DNA from: Steroidobacteraceae bacterium
GTDB lineage: Bacteria > Pseudomonadota > Gammaproteobacteria > Steroidobacterales > Steroidobacteraceae
Assembly: GCA_013044085.1 (NCBI GenBank)
Contig: JABEVI010000197.1
Span: 1-15,636, forward strand
Reading direction: 5' to 3'
Length of the DNA: 15,636 nucleotides
Below, in pieces: positions 1 to 8,717 of this stretch. The notes under the pieces are model-generated. The model was not told where the DNA came from. It saw only the letters and a program-made list of their open reading frames with translations, and searched no databases. The position numbers and the translations under genes are program-made. Each line of letters opens with the position of its first letter. Position 1 is the first letter of the stretch.

Positions 1-832
1 AGGCCAACAACTCGAGATTCTCCGGGTAATAGAAGCAAAAGGCCTCATCGCGCGCGACCGCGATCGTGGGCGGCCGCAGAGCACGCGCCCGGGTCACCGC
101 AGGCGCCTCGGTGCTCGTCGGCCATGCCTCGGCGGAGCGAGCCACGTCAATCACCGCCGCAAGATCGAAGCGTCGCTCGACCTGCGCGGCAATCGCGGCG
201 ATCAACACCTCGGCATCCTGCTGTTCGCCGCCGGGCACGAGGCCCAGATGCCGCTCCGGTATTTGCAGGTGCGCATCCCGCGGCAACCATCCGAGCACCG
301 GCAACCCGGTGATGGAACGGATCGCCTCCGCGCAGCCGTTGGCGTGACCCTCGGAGCCGGCGAAATTCAGGACGACGCCTCGCAATGCCAGCTCCGGATC
401 GAACTGCCGACAACCCAGGACGGGGACCGCCGCACTGCGTGCCGCGCCGGAAATATCGACCACCAGCAGGACCGGCGCGCCGAGCAGTTTGGCGATTTGC
501 GCCGTCGAGGCCTGCTCGTCGTGCCAGTTGGCGCCGTCGAACAGGCCCATGACCCCTTCGATGACGGCGACGTCCGCATCGCGGCAGGCGCGCGCGAAGC
601 CGTCCCGAAGCTGTTGCTCATTCAACATCCAAATGTCGAGATTTCGGCAAGGCCGTCCCGCGGCGCGCTCGTGATAGCTCGGATCGACATAGTCCGGCCC
701 GCATTTGAAGGCTTGGACCACCAGACCGCGGCCGCGTAATGCGGCAATCAACCCGGCCGCGATGGTCGTCTTGCCGACATTCGACGCGGCGCCCGCGATC
801 ACGACTCTTGGGATGTTCCGGGCGCTCGTCAT
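1..832 (-). CDS. cobB: Hydrogenobyrinate (cobyrinate) a,c-diamide synthase, 3' end cut by window edge
   Basis: The enzyme uses ATP and glutamine to amidate the a and c side chains of hydrogenobyrinate, the step just before cobalt insertion in the aerobic pathway. The 277 visible residues form the N-terminal dethiobiotin synthetase-like ATPase domain. They include a P-loop at residues 14-22 (GAASNVGKT, Lys21), then FKCGPDYVDP and the family signature VMGLFDG near residue 95. The last 25 or so residues (PPTIAVARDEAFCFYYPEN) begin the class I glutamine amidotransferase domain. Its catalytic cysteine lies beyond the left edge. The ATG overlaps the stop of the preceding cobC as ATGA, so translation is probably coupled. 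The family is also called CbiA when the substrate already carries cobalt; the CobG/CobN context favours CobB. The assignment is confident, and the true C-terminus cannot be seen. Confidence 0.93.
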   Translation of the reverse strand, partial: MTSARNIPRVVIAGAASNVGKTTIAAGLIAALRGRGLVVQAFKCGPDYVDPSYHERAAGRPCRNLDIWMLNEQQLRDGFARACRDADVAVIEGVMGLFDGANWHDEQASTAQIAKLLGAPVLLVVDISGAARSAAVPVLGCRQFDPELALRGVVLNFAGSEGHANGCAEAIRSITGLPVLGWLPRDAHLQIPERHLGLVPGGEQQDAEVLIAAIAAQVERRFDLAAVIDVARSAEAWPTSTEAPAVTRARALRPPTIAVARDEAFCFYYPENLELLA

Positions 833-1815
833 AGGGCGCTCTGCAGCGCCGCAAGCAGCGCTCTCTGGGCACGCGGCGGCTGCGCGCTCAACCGGATCCA
901 TGCCGGCAGGCCGAACGAGCTGCCGTCCCGCACACGCACGCCCTCATCGCGCAATCGCCGTGCGACCCGTGTCGCGTCACCGACGTTGACCAACAAAAAG
1001 GTGGCCGGTCCATCCCGCACCTGCAGGCCGATTTGGCGCAGGGAACGGCCGAGCATTGAACGCCACCGCTCGATCCGCGCAAGACTGCGCTCGAGCCAGG
1101 TGCGCGCGCGCCGTTCGACGGCCGCCTCGAGGAGTGCGACGGCATCGCGTCCAATCACCCAACTCGGTGCGGCGTGTGCGAGTCGCCGATCGATTCGCGG
1201 CGCGACCAGATACGCGCCGCGCACGCCGGTCAGGCCGAAGGCCTTGTTCGGTGAATACAGCCGGTAGGCGCCGCGCGAAGCGGTTTCAATCGCGGCGAGC
1301 CGCGACTCGCCGCATAACGGCGCATACGCGAGATCCACGACCAGCGGCCCCGACGCCGCCGCTTCGGCGACGAATTCCAAGGGCCACAGGTCGCCGCTCG
1401 GATTATTCGGCCAGCATACGAACCCGAGTCCTGGCTCGCGTGCCTGCGCGCGCAAGAAGGCGGCGGGCGTGTGCATCGACAGCAGACGCCGGCTGCACAG
1501 GTGCGCGCCGCGGGCGTACTCCGAGAACGTCGGGGCGAGTTGTTGCACGGCCCCTTGATGATGGCGGATCAAGCGCAGGATCAGTTCGCTCGCGCCGGCA
1601 CCGATCAGGATTCGATCCGCCGTCGTGCGGTGATGGGCGGCCAGAGTGCCGCGCAAGCTTGCGTACAGGGGATCTGGATAGCGGGTCAGATCCGCGTTCC
1701 GCACCGCGGCGAGCACCGACGGACAGGGCCCGGCGGGATTCGCATTGCTGGAGAAGTCGTAGCGCGGCTCCGGCAGCGAATCGGTGCCGCCGTGGCTCGG
1801 TCTAATACCAGGCAT
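829..1815 (-). CDS. cobC: Threonine-phosphate decarboxylase-like PLP enzyme (CobC of the aerobic pathway, CobD in Salmonella naming)
   Basis: This is a PLP-dependent, aminotransferase-fold enzyme that makes the (R)-1-amino-2-propanol O-phosphate used for the nucleotide-loop arm. The 328-residue product opens with the family-like FSSNANPAGP (21-30), followed by YPDP (47-50) and the cofactor phosphate-binding loop GAGASE (72-77). Further on are WPNNPSG (135-141), the PLP-ring aspartate in VVDLAYAP (159-166) and the Schiff-base lysine Lys191 in SPNKAFGLTGVRG. The length matches the family (about 330). The frame is open further upstream, but that stretch overlaps cbiB and looks unlike the family. 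The ATG at 1815 places the conserved N-terminus correctly and overlaps the end of cbiB by 14 bases. A GC-rich stretch ending GGGATC precedes it as a weak ribosome site. The symbol cobC has another meaning (alpha-ribazole phosphatase) in enteric bacteria. Confidence 0.9.
   Translation of the reverse strand: MPGIRPSHGGTDSLPEPRYDFSSNANPAGPCPSVLAAVRNADLTRYPDPLYASLRGTLAAHHRTTADRILIGAGASELILRLIRHHQGAVQQLAPTFSEYARGAHLCSRRLLSMHTPAAFLRAQAREPGLGFVCWPNNPSGDLWPLEFVAEAAASGPLVVDLAYAPLCGESRLAAIETASRGAYRLYSPNKAFGLTGVRGAYLVAPRIDRRLAHAAPSWVIGRDAVALLEAAVERRARTWLERSLARIERWRSMLGRSLRQIGLQVRDGPATFLLVNVGDATRVARRLRDEGVRVRDGSSFGLPAWIRLSAQPPRAQRALLAALQSAL
835..850 (-). other. Perfect hairpin two bases before the cobB start
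   Basis: On the minus strand GGCGCT-GCAG-AGCGCC forms a 6-bp stem with a 4-base loop, ending two bases before the cobB ATG. It lies inside the end of the cobC coding sequence. It could hide the cobB start unless ribosomes translating cobC open it, which would enforce coupling. In GC-rich coding sequence such a palindrome may also be chance. Confidence 0.3.
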
Positions 1816-2716
1816 GGCCGATCCCGCCGTGACGCACGCTCGCGAGCGCCAAAACCCCCGCCGCAAGCCACGCGGTCCTCTCCACGCGACGCAACCCGGT
1901 CGAGACATCGGTCGCCGACGGCTCGAGACCGCCTGCGTTGAGTTCATAAACACCCGGCTTGCGCAACCTCACGCCCAGAGACAAGGCGAGCGCCGCCATC
2001 GGCCACCCGGAATTTGGCGACGCGGTACGTGCCGCCTCACCCGGCAGCCGCCGCAACCAGGTCATTCGATTCGGGCCCATGAGCAGCAGCAAAAGCGCCG
2101 TGAGTCGTGCCGGTATCAAGTTCAACAGATCATCCATGCGCGCCGCGAATTTCCCCGACCACTCGCGCCGATCCCGATACCCCCACATGGCGTCCGCGGT
2201 ATTGGCGAAGCGGTACACGGCCGCGCCCGCAAGACCGAAGAGAGCGAACCAAAACAACGGCGCGACCACCGAGTCCGAGAGATTTTCCGCAAGCGATTCC
2301 AGGGCGGATTCGCGAATTTCCCCGGAATCGAGTCGCGTCGTGTCGCGGCTGACGATCCGGCTCAGGCGCACGCGACCCTGTTCGACCCCGCGCATCAAGG
2401 AGTCCTCGACGGCCGCCACTTCGCCGAGCAGCATCTTCAGGGCAAACAACGGCTTCAACAGCACGGCCGTCAGCACCGAATCCAGCCATGGCGGCAGCTT
2501 CGCGAGCGCGAAGCCGGCATATCCATAGGCAAGCGCGACAAGGATCGCGCCGGCCAGCCAATACGCCGCACCGAGCACGAACGCCGCGGCGGGCCGATAG
2601 TCCGGCAGCCGTTCCCCGAGACCTCCCAGGTAGCGCCCCATCCAGACGACCGGATGCAAAACCGATGCGGGCTCGCCCCACCACCGGTCGATCAACAGGG
2701 CGAATAGGATGCTCAC
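1802..2716 (-). CDS. cbiB: Adenosylcobinamide-phosphate synthase, integral membrane (CbiB/CobD)
   Basis: This membrane enzyme joins aminopropanol (phosphate) to the f propionate of adenosylcobyric acid. The 304-residue product has family signatures HPVVWMG (21-27), ESLAENLSDSVVAPLF (140-155), ANTADAMWGY (171-180) and DDLLNLIPARL (195-205). Hydrophobic stretches that look like membrane segments lie around residues 43-70, 150-168, 204-213 and near the C-terminus. The start is GTG at 2716, whose GTGA overlaps the stop of the chelatase gene; no convincing Shine-Dalgarno is visible, which fits translation by re-initiation. The gene sits next to cobC, which makes its co-substrate, and overlaps it by 14 bases. 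It is called cobD in Pseudomonas denitrificans nomenclature. The family assignment is secure. Confidence 0.93.
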   Translation of the reverse strand: MSILFALLIDRWWGEPASVLHPVVWMGRYLGGLGERLPDYRPAAAFVLGAAYWLAGAILVALAYGYAGFALAKLPPWLDSVLTAVLLKPLFALKMLLGEVAAVEDSLMRGVEQGRVRLSRIVSRDTTRLDSGEIRESALESLAENLSDSVVAPLFWFALFGLAGAAVYRFANTADAMWGYRDRREWSGKFAARMDDLLNLIPARLTALLLLLMGPNRMTWLRRLPGEAARTASPNSGWPMAALALSLGVRLRKPGVYELNAGGLEPSATDVSTGLRRVERTAWLAAGVLALASVRHGGIGHAWY

Positions 2717-4467
2717 GGCACGTCAAGGCGTTTGCGAATGCGCAGCGTCAGATTATCGGCGTCCAGGGCCTCGAGCGCGACACTCTCGGCGCCGAGGCTG
2801 CCGGCCAGCACCCGCGCACGTCCGAGGGTCACCGGCCCCGGCTCGCAATCGATCACGAGGGCGCCGGCGCATGCCGCGCGCAACGACGCGCAGGCGGCGA
2901 GCGACTCTTCCCAGGGATCGCCGCCGTTTACGCTGACATTGGCGCGTCCATCGGTCAGCAGCACGAGCAGTGCGGGTTCGCGGGCGCGCAGCAACTGCGC
3001 CGCATCCAGCAACGCCCTGGCGAGCGGCGTTCGACCGCCGCTCGGCACCTGCGCGAGCGCCTGTTCGATGCTCGCCACTTGGCGTGTAAACGGCAGCACG
3101 AGATCCGTGCCTTCACCGCGAAATGTCATCAGAGACACCTCGTCGCGGCGCTGATAATTCGAGTTGAGCAGGCCCAACGCGGCGGCCTTGGCCAGATTCA
3201 GGCGACGCTGCACCGCCATCGAGCCGCTCGCATCGACGAGGAACAACACGTGGCTGTTGCGAGGACCCCGGCGCTCGTGCTGTTGCAGATCGGCGGCCGC
3301 GAGCGCCACGCCCTCCGCGGCCACGCGCACGCCACGGTTCACCGCGGCGGTCAGCGTCTCGACAATCGCCAGCGTACCGGTGCCGTCGAATGCCGAGGTG
3401 CCGATGACACGCCCCGGGGCGACAGCCTGTGAGTTGCGTCGACCGGGCTGGTCAGGGTCGACCAGGTTCGTCGCCAGGCGCATGTCGTTGCGCGGCGGGG
3501 CCGGATCCGCGGGTCGAGGCGGCGGGTTTGGCGCCGACTTCGGCGCGCCCGGACGATCCGGTCCGGGATTCCCCGCGGACGGACGCGATTCGCTGGCGCT
3601 GCGCCTGCGCCGCATGCGGTGGCTCAAGGCAAACTCGGTGGTGCGCCGAATGTGCTCTTCGAGTATCTCCGGAGCACCCTCCCATGCGGCCAGCGCGCGG
3701 GCCGCCTTGACGAGGGCAAGGTCGCCGCGAATGCCGGCCAGCTGAGCGTCGATCGCTTGCGATGCGACCGCCGCCAGATGCGCATCGGTGATTGCGATCA
3801 TGCCGAGCCGCTCGCGTGCCGCCAGAATGCCCGCGCGCAGCGCCTGCTCCGCCGGCAGCGTCTCCTCGAGCACGCTCTGCGGTTGATCGTCGAAAAGCAG
3901 GCGCTGCCGAAGTGCCGCGATCCTCGTTTCCCGAACGGCGAGTGCGCCGACACGTACACACAACCCGAATCGGTCGAGGAACTGCGGCCGCAGTTCGCCC
4001 TCCTCCGGATTCATCGTGCCGATCAGCATGAATTGCGCCGACTCCGTGGCGGAGACCCCGTCACGTTCGATCGTGACCGAGCCGCAGGCGGCCGCGTCCA
4101 GCAGCAGGTCGACCAGATGATCCGCAAGAAGGTTCACTTCATCCACGTACAATACGCCGCCGTGGGCGCGCGCGAGCAGGCCGGAGCGCAACGCCGTGAT
4201 GCCGTCCCGCAAAGCCTTCGATACGTCCAGCGAGCCGACCAGCCGATCCTCGGTGGCACCCAGCGGCAATTCGACGAATGGCGCCGCCTCACCGGTGCCG
4301 GTACGCGGCAACAGCGCCGCGATGCCACGGGCGACGGTGCTCTTTGCGGTTCCGCGATCGCCCGTGATGAGTACGCCCCCGATCGTCGGGTCGATCGCGA
4401 CCAGCACCAGCGCGAGTTTCAGCTCGTCCTGGCCGACGACCGCGGAAAATGGCAGCATCGTCCTCAT
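2713..4467 (-). CDS. Fused ChlI-ChlD-type chelatase subunit (AAA+ ATPase plus von Willebrand A domain), putative cobaltochelatase partner of CobN
   Basis: This protein probably powers cobalt insertion by CobN, taking the place of the separate CobS and CobT subunits. The 584-residue product has an N-terminal AAA+ domain of the magnesium-chelatase I type. It contains Walker A GDRGTAKST (36-44), Walker B GVLYVDEVNLL (104-114) and the sensor-like IGTMNPEEGELRPQFLDRFG (149-168). A basic then proline-rich linker (about 285-345) follows. The C-terminal von Willebrand A domain carries a complete MIDAS metal site: DASGS (412-416), Thr480 in GGRTPL and Asp506 in TDGRAN. The ATG at 4467 overlaps the cobN stop as ATGA. 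The open frame continues upstream to 4788, but only inside cobN and without family sequence. A second Met lies four codons in. Magnesium chelatase is the alternative role; no bacteriochlorophyll genes are present, so cobalt is inferred from context. Confidence 0.9.
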   Translation of the reverse strand: MRTMLPFSAVVGQDELKLALVLVAIDPTIGGVLITGDRGTAKSTVARGIAALLPRTGTGEAAPFVELPLGATEDRLVGSLDVSKALRDGITALRSGLLARAHGGVLYVDEVNLLADHLVDLLLDAAACGSVTIERDGVSATESAQFMLIGTMNPEEGELRPQFLDRFGLCVRVGALAVRETRIAALRQRLLFDDQPQSVLEETLPAEQALRAGILAARERLGMIAITDAHLAAVASQAIDAQLAGIRGDLALVKAARALAAWEGAPEILEEHIRRTTEFALSHRMRRRRSASESRPSAGNPGPDRPGAPKSAPNPPPRPADPAPPRNDMRLATNLVDPDQPGRRNSQAVAPGRVIGTSAFDGTGTLAIVETLTAAVNRGVRVAAEGVALAAADLQQHERRGPRNSHVLFLVDASGSMAVQRRLNLAKAAALGLLNSNYQRRDEVSLMTFRGEGTDLVLPFTRQVASIEQALAQVPSGGRTPLARALLDAAQLLRAREPALLVLLTDGRANVSVNGGDPWEESLAACASLRAACAGALVIDCEPGPVTLGRARVLAGSLGAESVALEALDADNLTLRIRKRLDVP

Positions 4468-7400
4468 TGTTGACCCACCGCGGCATCTTCGAGACCGGCC
4501 TCGCTGTCCAGAAACGCGGCTCGCAGCCTCTCGAGCGTCTCGGCTTTTGGCGTCCACAGCTGGCGCTGTTCGGCCTCGAGCAAACGCTCCACGATGGCGC
4601 CCAACGCCCACGGGTTGTCTCGCTGCAGAAATTGCCGCGCCTCGCCGTCGGCAAACCTCTCGGCGACTCCCTCGAACATCCAGTCGGTGACGATACCGGC
4701 GGTCGCCGAAAAGCCGAATAGCGCATCGACCGTTGCCGCCATCTCGAGGCCCCCGCGGTAACCGTGTCGCGCCATGGCCTCGAGCCACTTCGGATTCACG
4801 ACGCGCGAGCGATACACCCGCAGCGCCTCGCCCTGCAGCGTTCGCACCGCCGGGTGCGCGGGGTCCGAGGAGTCTCCGAAATAGGCGGCCGGGGCGGCGC
4901 CCGACAGGGACGTCACCGCCGCGACAAGGCCGCCTTGAAATTCGAAGTAGTCGCTGGAGTCGAATAAATCTTGCTCGAGATTGTCCCGGTTCTGCAACAC
5001 CAGGTCAGTCCCCGCGAGCTTGCGCCGGAACGCCTCGACCGCCTCGACCCCGTCGGCGCGCTCGGAAGAATAAGCCCAGCCGCCGGACACCAGCACGGAC
5101 TGCGCAAGGTCATCGCGATCGCGCCAATTGCCGCCATCCATGAGTTGCATGAGACCGGTGCCGTACGCGCCGGGCTTTGAACTGAAGACACGATATGAGG
5201 CCAGGCGCAGCGCGGCGTCCGCGGCGCTCCCCCCGGCTCTGAGCACGCCGGCCTCCTGCAGACAATGCTTGCGCACGTAGTTCCGCTCCACGGGCTCGTC
5301 GAGATCGCGGACACACTGGACCGCATCGTCGAACATTTTCATCAACGCGGGGAAGGTGTCGCGGAAGAACCCGCTGACGCGCAACGTCACGTCAATGCGA
5401 GGACGGCCGAGTTCGGCCGGTGCAATGACTTCGAACTCCCGGGCCACCTGCGACTGTGGTTCCCACACCGGCCGCACCCCGAGCAGCGCCAGCGCCTGGG
5501 CAAGATCGTCCCCGCCGGTGCGCAGTGTCGGCGTTCCCCAGATACTGAGCGCAATGTTTTCCGGCCAGCGGCCATGTTCCGCGACATGGCGCGCGAGGAC
5601 TTCACGGGCAAGCGCCATACCGGTCATCCAGGCGGCCGGGGTAGGCAGCGCGCGCGGATCCACCGTGTAGAAATTGCGGCCCGTCGGCAACACGTGCGCC
5701 ATCCCGCGAGTCGGCGATCCGGAGGGTCCGGCCGGCACGTAGCCACCGCTCAGGGCACGCAGCAGATGACGAGTTTCATCGGTCGTGCGGGACAGATCGG
5801 GCACCAGCGACTCGCACACGAAGCGCGCGATCGCCGCCAAATCCGCGCGCGCGCCATAGTGCGTCTCAAGGAGCGTCTCCACGGACGGGACCGCAAAATC
5901 GCGTGCCGCCAGCTGGCGCAAAAAGTCACGCGCCAGTTCATCGATGGCCGAGCGGATTTGCCCCGCGGTCGCAACCGTGTCAAATCGACTCGCCAGAAGC
6001 CCCGTCAACGGCTCCTTCCAAAGCCCCGGGTGGTCCCGCAACACCACGGGATCAACGCCGGCCATACACGCCATCGCGTCGACCAGCGACGGCACATCGC
6101 CGTTCGGGCTGCGCAAAATCGCGAACACCAGATCGACGAGCGCGGCATCCGCGGGAGGCATCCCAAAGACATGCAGGCCGCCGCGAATTTGCGCGCGCCC
6201 CAGATCGCACAAATAGGCGTCCAGATCTTCGATCAAATGCGCAAAGCCCCGCCCCGACAGTCCTTGGAAGGCGCGGGGAACTCCCTGCTCGTCGACACGC
6301 TCGTCCCACGGGTGCGTATGGTTCCCATGGCGTTCCATCCGGATCTGTCTGAGATCGTCCTCGAGCCTGGCATCGCGCACCATCTGCCAAATCTGCCGCC
6401 GCAGTATCGGCAGCTTCGCGGCGTCGAGCGTTTCCGCACGATAATATTCCTCGACCAGGCGCGCGAGCGCGGCCAGCGGCCCATAGGTGTCGGCATGCGT
6501 CTGCGGCGGGACGAGGTGATCGATGATGACCGCATGGGTGCGACGCTTTGCCTGCGCGCCCTCTCCGGGGTTGTTGATGACGAACGGATAGATCAACGGC
6601 GAATCGCCGAGCAGCGCATCGGGCGCGCAGTCGGCGGACATCGCGACGCTCTTGCCGGGCAGCCACTCGAGGGTGCCATGTGTGCCGAAGTGCACAATCG
6701 CATCGCATTGGAATTCTTCGGCCAGCCAGCGGTAGAAGGCCGCGTAGTGGTGGCACGGAGGCAAGTCCGGCGCGTGATAGATCGCCTCCGGATCGAAGCC
6801 AAACCCCCGCGGCGGCTGAATGGCGATCAGGACCTTGCCGAATCGCAGGGCGCTGAACAGGTAATCGTCGGAGTCGGTGTGCGGCTCATCGAGGGCGAGC
6901 AGCGGCGAGCGCTGTGCCGATTGCTTGCCTGCACGCCAAAATGGCCTCGCGATCGTCGCGCCGGTGAGCGTGGGTTCACCCCAGACGTCGCGCAAGGATT
7001 GCTGGAATCCGGCCGATTGCTGCTGGAACCAGCGCACATAGCGCGCACGCGGCATACGTTCCAGCGTGAGTGGATCCAGCGGATGCCGTTCATCGTAGCA
7101 GCCCCGTGCGAGCAGATTCTCCATCAATTCAGCCGCCGAGGCCGGCAGCGCGCCCACGTCGTAGCCGGCTGCGCGCAGGTCGACGAGGCAGCGCAGCAGC
7201 GATGCAGGCGTATCGAGACCCACCGCCCCGCCGACCCGTTGGGCCTTGCCGCCGGCATTGCTGAGCACGATGGCGATGCGCTTCTCGCCGTTGGGCGTCG
7301 TGCGCAAGAGCGCCAGGCGCCGCGCGAAATCGGCAACCCGCGCCACACGTTGCGGATCGGGTACGTAGCGATGATTCTCCTTGAACGAAATCGGCACGGA

Positions 7401-8699
7401 GATCACGCGGCCGTCACATTCAGGCAACGCGACGTTGATTGCGGCCTCCGTCGAACTCAGGCCCCGCGCGGATGCGGCCCACACCGCCCGGGGCGTGCCA
7501 CAACAAATGGCCTGGACCAGCGGCGCACCGACGAATTCGAACGAACCGATCCGTGCCGCCGCCGGCGCGGGCTCGAGCGAATTGAGCATGAATAGCGGGA
7601 AATTGACGGTATTGACGACGATATCCGGAAAGGCGCCGAGCAAGCCGAGCGACGTCGGCACACCTTTGGCGTCACGATCGCGCAGCGTGCTCGTGAACAC
7701 CCCGACCGCGGCAAAGCCGCGTTGCTCGAGGGCCCGTATGAGCGCATCGACGAACGCCAGATTGCCGCTCAAGACATGCGCCCGGTAAAACAGCACGACC
7801 GCTGTGGGCCGTTCGTGAACCCGGTAACTGTCCCATTCGGCGACCTCCGTCACCAAGAGGTCCGGATGATACAGACCATGCGCAGGCATCGGTCGGGGTG
7901 GATCGAACGCGATCGTCACTCCGAGAAAACTGGCAGCGACATAGCGCAAGGCCTGGGTGATGTTATCCACGCCACCCGACATGAAATAGGCCGTCAATTG
8001 CGCGGCCAAATCCGCGCCGACGTTCGCACTACGGGGCAGCGATTCGGCACCGCCGCCGACACCGCTGATCACGACCAACCCCCAGCCCTCCTGGTCGGCC
8101 AGCTTGATCAGTTCAGCCAACCCGGGAACGCTGTCGGCGGCGCCGTGCACCCGGGCGATGACCAGCAAATGCGGTGAGCGCGTCGCTCCGACCTGCGCCA
8201 TAAGCCGCTCTTGCGTCGCCAGCCCGATGAGGGAATGACTGGCGATCGACGGAAAGTCCGGCGGCAAATTCAGGCGCGCACGTTCGATCGCCAGCAGATC
8301 GGTGTCCGCGTGCGAGAGGAAAACGATTCCGTCCACCGCCGTGGCCGCTCCGACGGGCGCCTGCGCAGCCGCCTCGGCCCGCGCGAGCTTTGCCAGCTCC
8401 GGACACGGAGGTGCGAAACCGTCCGCCTCGAGCACCAGGCCGGCATACTCGATGATCGAACGACGTCTGTCGGCATCGTCGATGGGCCCGAACCAGCACA
8501 GCTTCTCGCCGTAGCCGATGCCGACATCGACGGCTTCAACCGCGCGCTGCTGACGCGCGACACGCTGCAGCACGATCTGCGATGCGTATCGACTTGTATG
8601 GCGCGCAGCCTGCCAGTCGGCCCAGCCGGCCTCATCGACGGCGGACGACGCGATCAGGAGGCGAATTCGCGCGGCCATGGAACGACTAGGATCGGGCAT
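4464..8699 (-). CDS. cobN: Cobaltochelatase large subunit CobN with an atypical N-terminal extension
   Basis: CobN holds the corrin during ATP-dependent insertion of cobalt into hydrogenobyrinate a,c-diamide. The 1411-residue product is full of CobN/BchH family sequence. Examples are HFGTHGTLEWLPGKS (from residue 670), YPFVINNPGEGAQAKRR, HLVPPQTHADTYGPL, and further on PTGRNFYTVDPRALPT. The usual CobN is about 1275 residues. Here the family-like beginning (VDGIVFLSHADTDL) appears only at residue 122, so about 100 to 120 residues are extra. The ATG at 8699 lies 18 bases after the cobO stop, and no good ribosome site is visible. Met8 (8678) is an alternative start that barely changes the extension. 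Its 3' end overlaps the fused ATPase gene by four bases, which supports a two-component chelatase. The core identity is very secure; the role of the extension is unknown. Confidence 0.96.
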   Translation of the reverse strand: MPDPSRSMAARIRLLIASSAVDEAGWADWQAARHTSRYASQIVLQRVARQQRAVEAVDVGIGYGEKLCWFGPIDDADRRRSIIEYAGLVLEADGFAPPCPELAKLARAEAAAQAPVGAATAVDGIVFLSHADTDLLAIERARLNLPPDFPSIASHSLIGLATQERLMAQVGATRSPHLLVIARVHGAADSVPGLAELIKLADQEGWGLVVISGVGGGAESLPRSANVGADLAAQLTAYFMSGGVDNITQALRYVAASFLGVTIAFDPPRPMPAHGLYHPDLLVTEVAEWDSYRVHERPTAVVLFYRAHVLSGNLAFVDALIRALEQRGFAAVGVFTSTLRDRDAKGVPTSLGLLGAFPDIVVNTVNFPLFMLNSLEPAPAAARIGSFEFVGAPLVQAICCGTPRAVWAASARGLSSTEAAINVALPECDGRVISVPISFKENHRYVPDPQRVARVADFARRLALLRTTPNGEKRIAIVLSNAGGKAQRVGGAVGLDTPASLLRCLVDLRAAGYDVGALPASAAELMENLLARGCYDERHPLDPLTLERMPRARYVRWFQQQSAGFQQSLRDVWGEPTLTGATIARPFWRAGKQSAQRSPLLALDEPHTDSDDYLFSALRFGKVLIAIQPPRGFGFDPEAIYHAPDLPPCHHYAAFYRWLAEEFQCDAIVHFGTHGTLEWLPGKSVAMSADCAPDALLGDSPLIYPFVINNPGEGAQAKRRTHAVIIDHLVPPQTHADTYGPLAALARLVEEYYRAETLDAAKLPILRRQIWQMVRDARLEDDLRQIRMERHGNHTHPWDERVDEQGVPRAFQGLSGRGFAHLIEDLDAYLCDLGRAQIRGGLHVFGMPPADAALVDLVFAILRSPNGDVPSLVDAMACMAGVDPVVLRDHPGLWKEPLTGLLASRFDTVATAGQIRSAIDELARDFLRQLAARDFAVPSVETLLETHYGARADLAAIARFVCESLVPDLSRTTDETRHLLRALSGGYVPAGPSGSPTRGMAHVLPTGRNFYTVDPRALPTPAAWMTGMALAREVLARHVAEHGRWPENIALSIWGTPTLRTGGDDLAQALALLGVRPVWEPQSQVAREFEVIAPAELGRPRIDVTLRVSGFFRDTFPALMKMFDDAVQCVRDLDEPVERNYVRKHCLQEAGVLRAGGSAADAALRLASYRVFSSKPGAYGTGLMQLMDGGNWRDRDDLAQSVLVSGGWAYSSERADGVEAVEAFRRKLAGTDLVLQNRDNLEQDLFDSSDYFEFQGGLVAAVTSLSGAAPAAYFGDSSDPAHPAVRTLQGEALRVYRSRVVNPKWLEAMARHGYRGGLEMAATVDALFGFSATAGIVTDWMFEGVAERFADGEARQFLQRDNPWALGAIVERLLEAEQRQLWTPKAETLERLRAAFLDSEAGLEDAAVGQQ

Positions 8700-8717
8700 T
8701 TAATTTCGCACGCACCA

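Noticed and set aside
1802..1953. An upstream ATG (1953) for cobC giving 374 residues
   Set aside because: It would overlap cbiB by 152 bases with Arg-rich sequence. The ATG at 1815 fits the family length and the overlap pattern of this operon.
4468..4788. Longer N-terminus for the fused chelatase ATPase
   Set aside because: The extra 107 residues are Arg-rich, overlap cobN in another frame and precede the family start at MRTMLPFSAVVGQ.
5265..7595. A 776-codon open frame on the plus strand
   Set aside because: It lies wholly antisense to cobN. Its translation is rich in Arg, His and Gln without any family motif, as expected of a shadow frame in GC-rich coding DNA.
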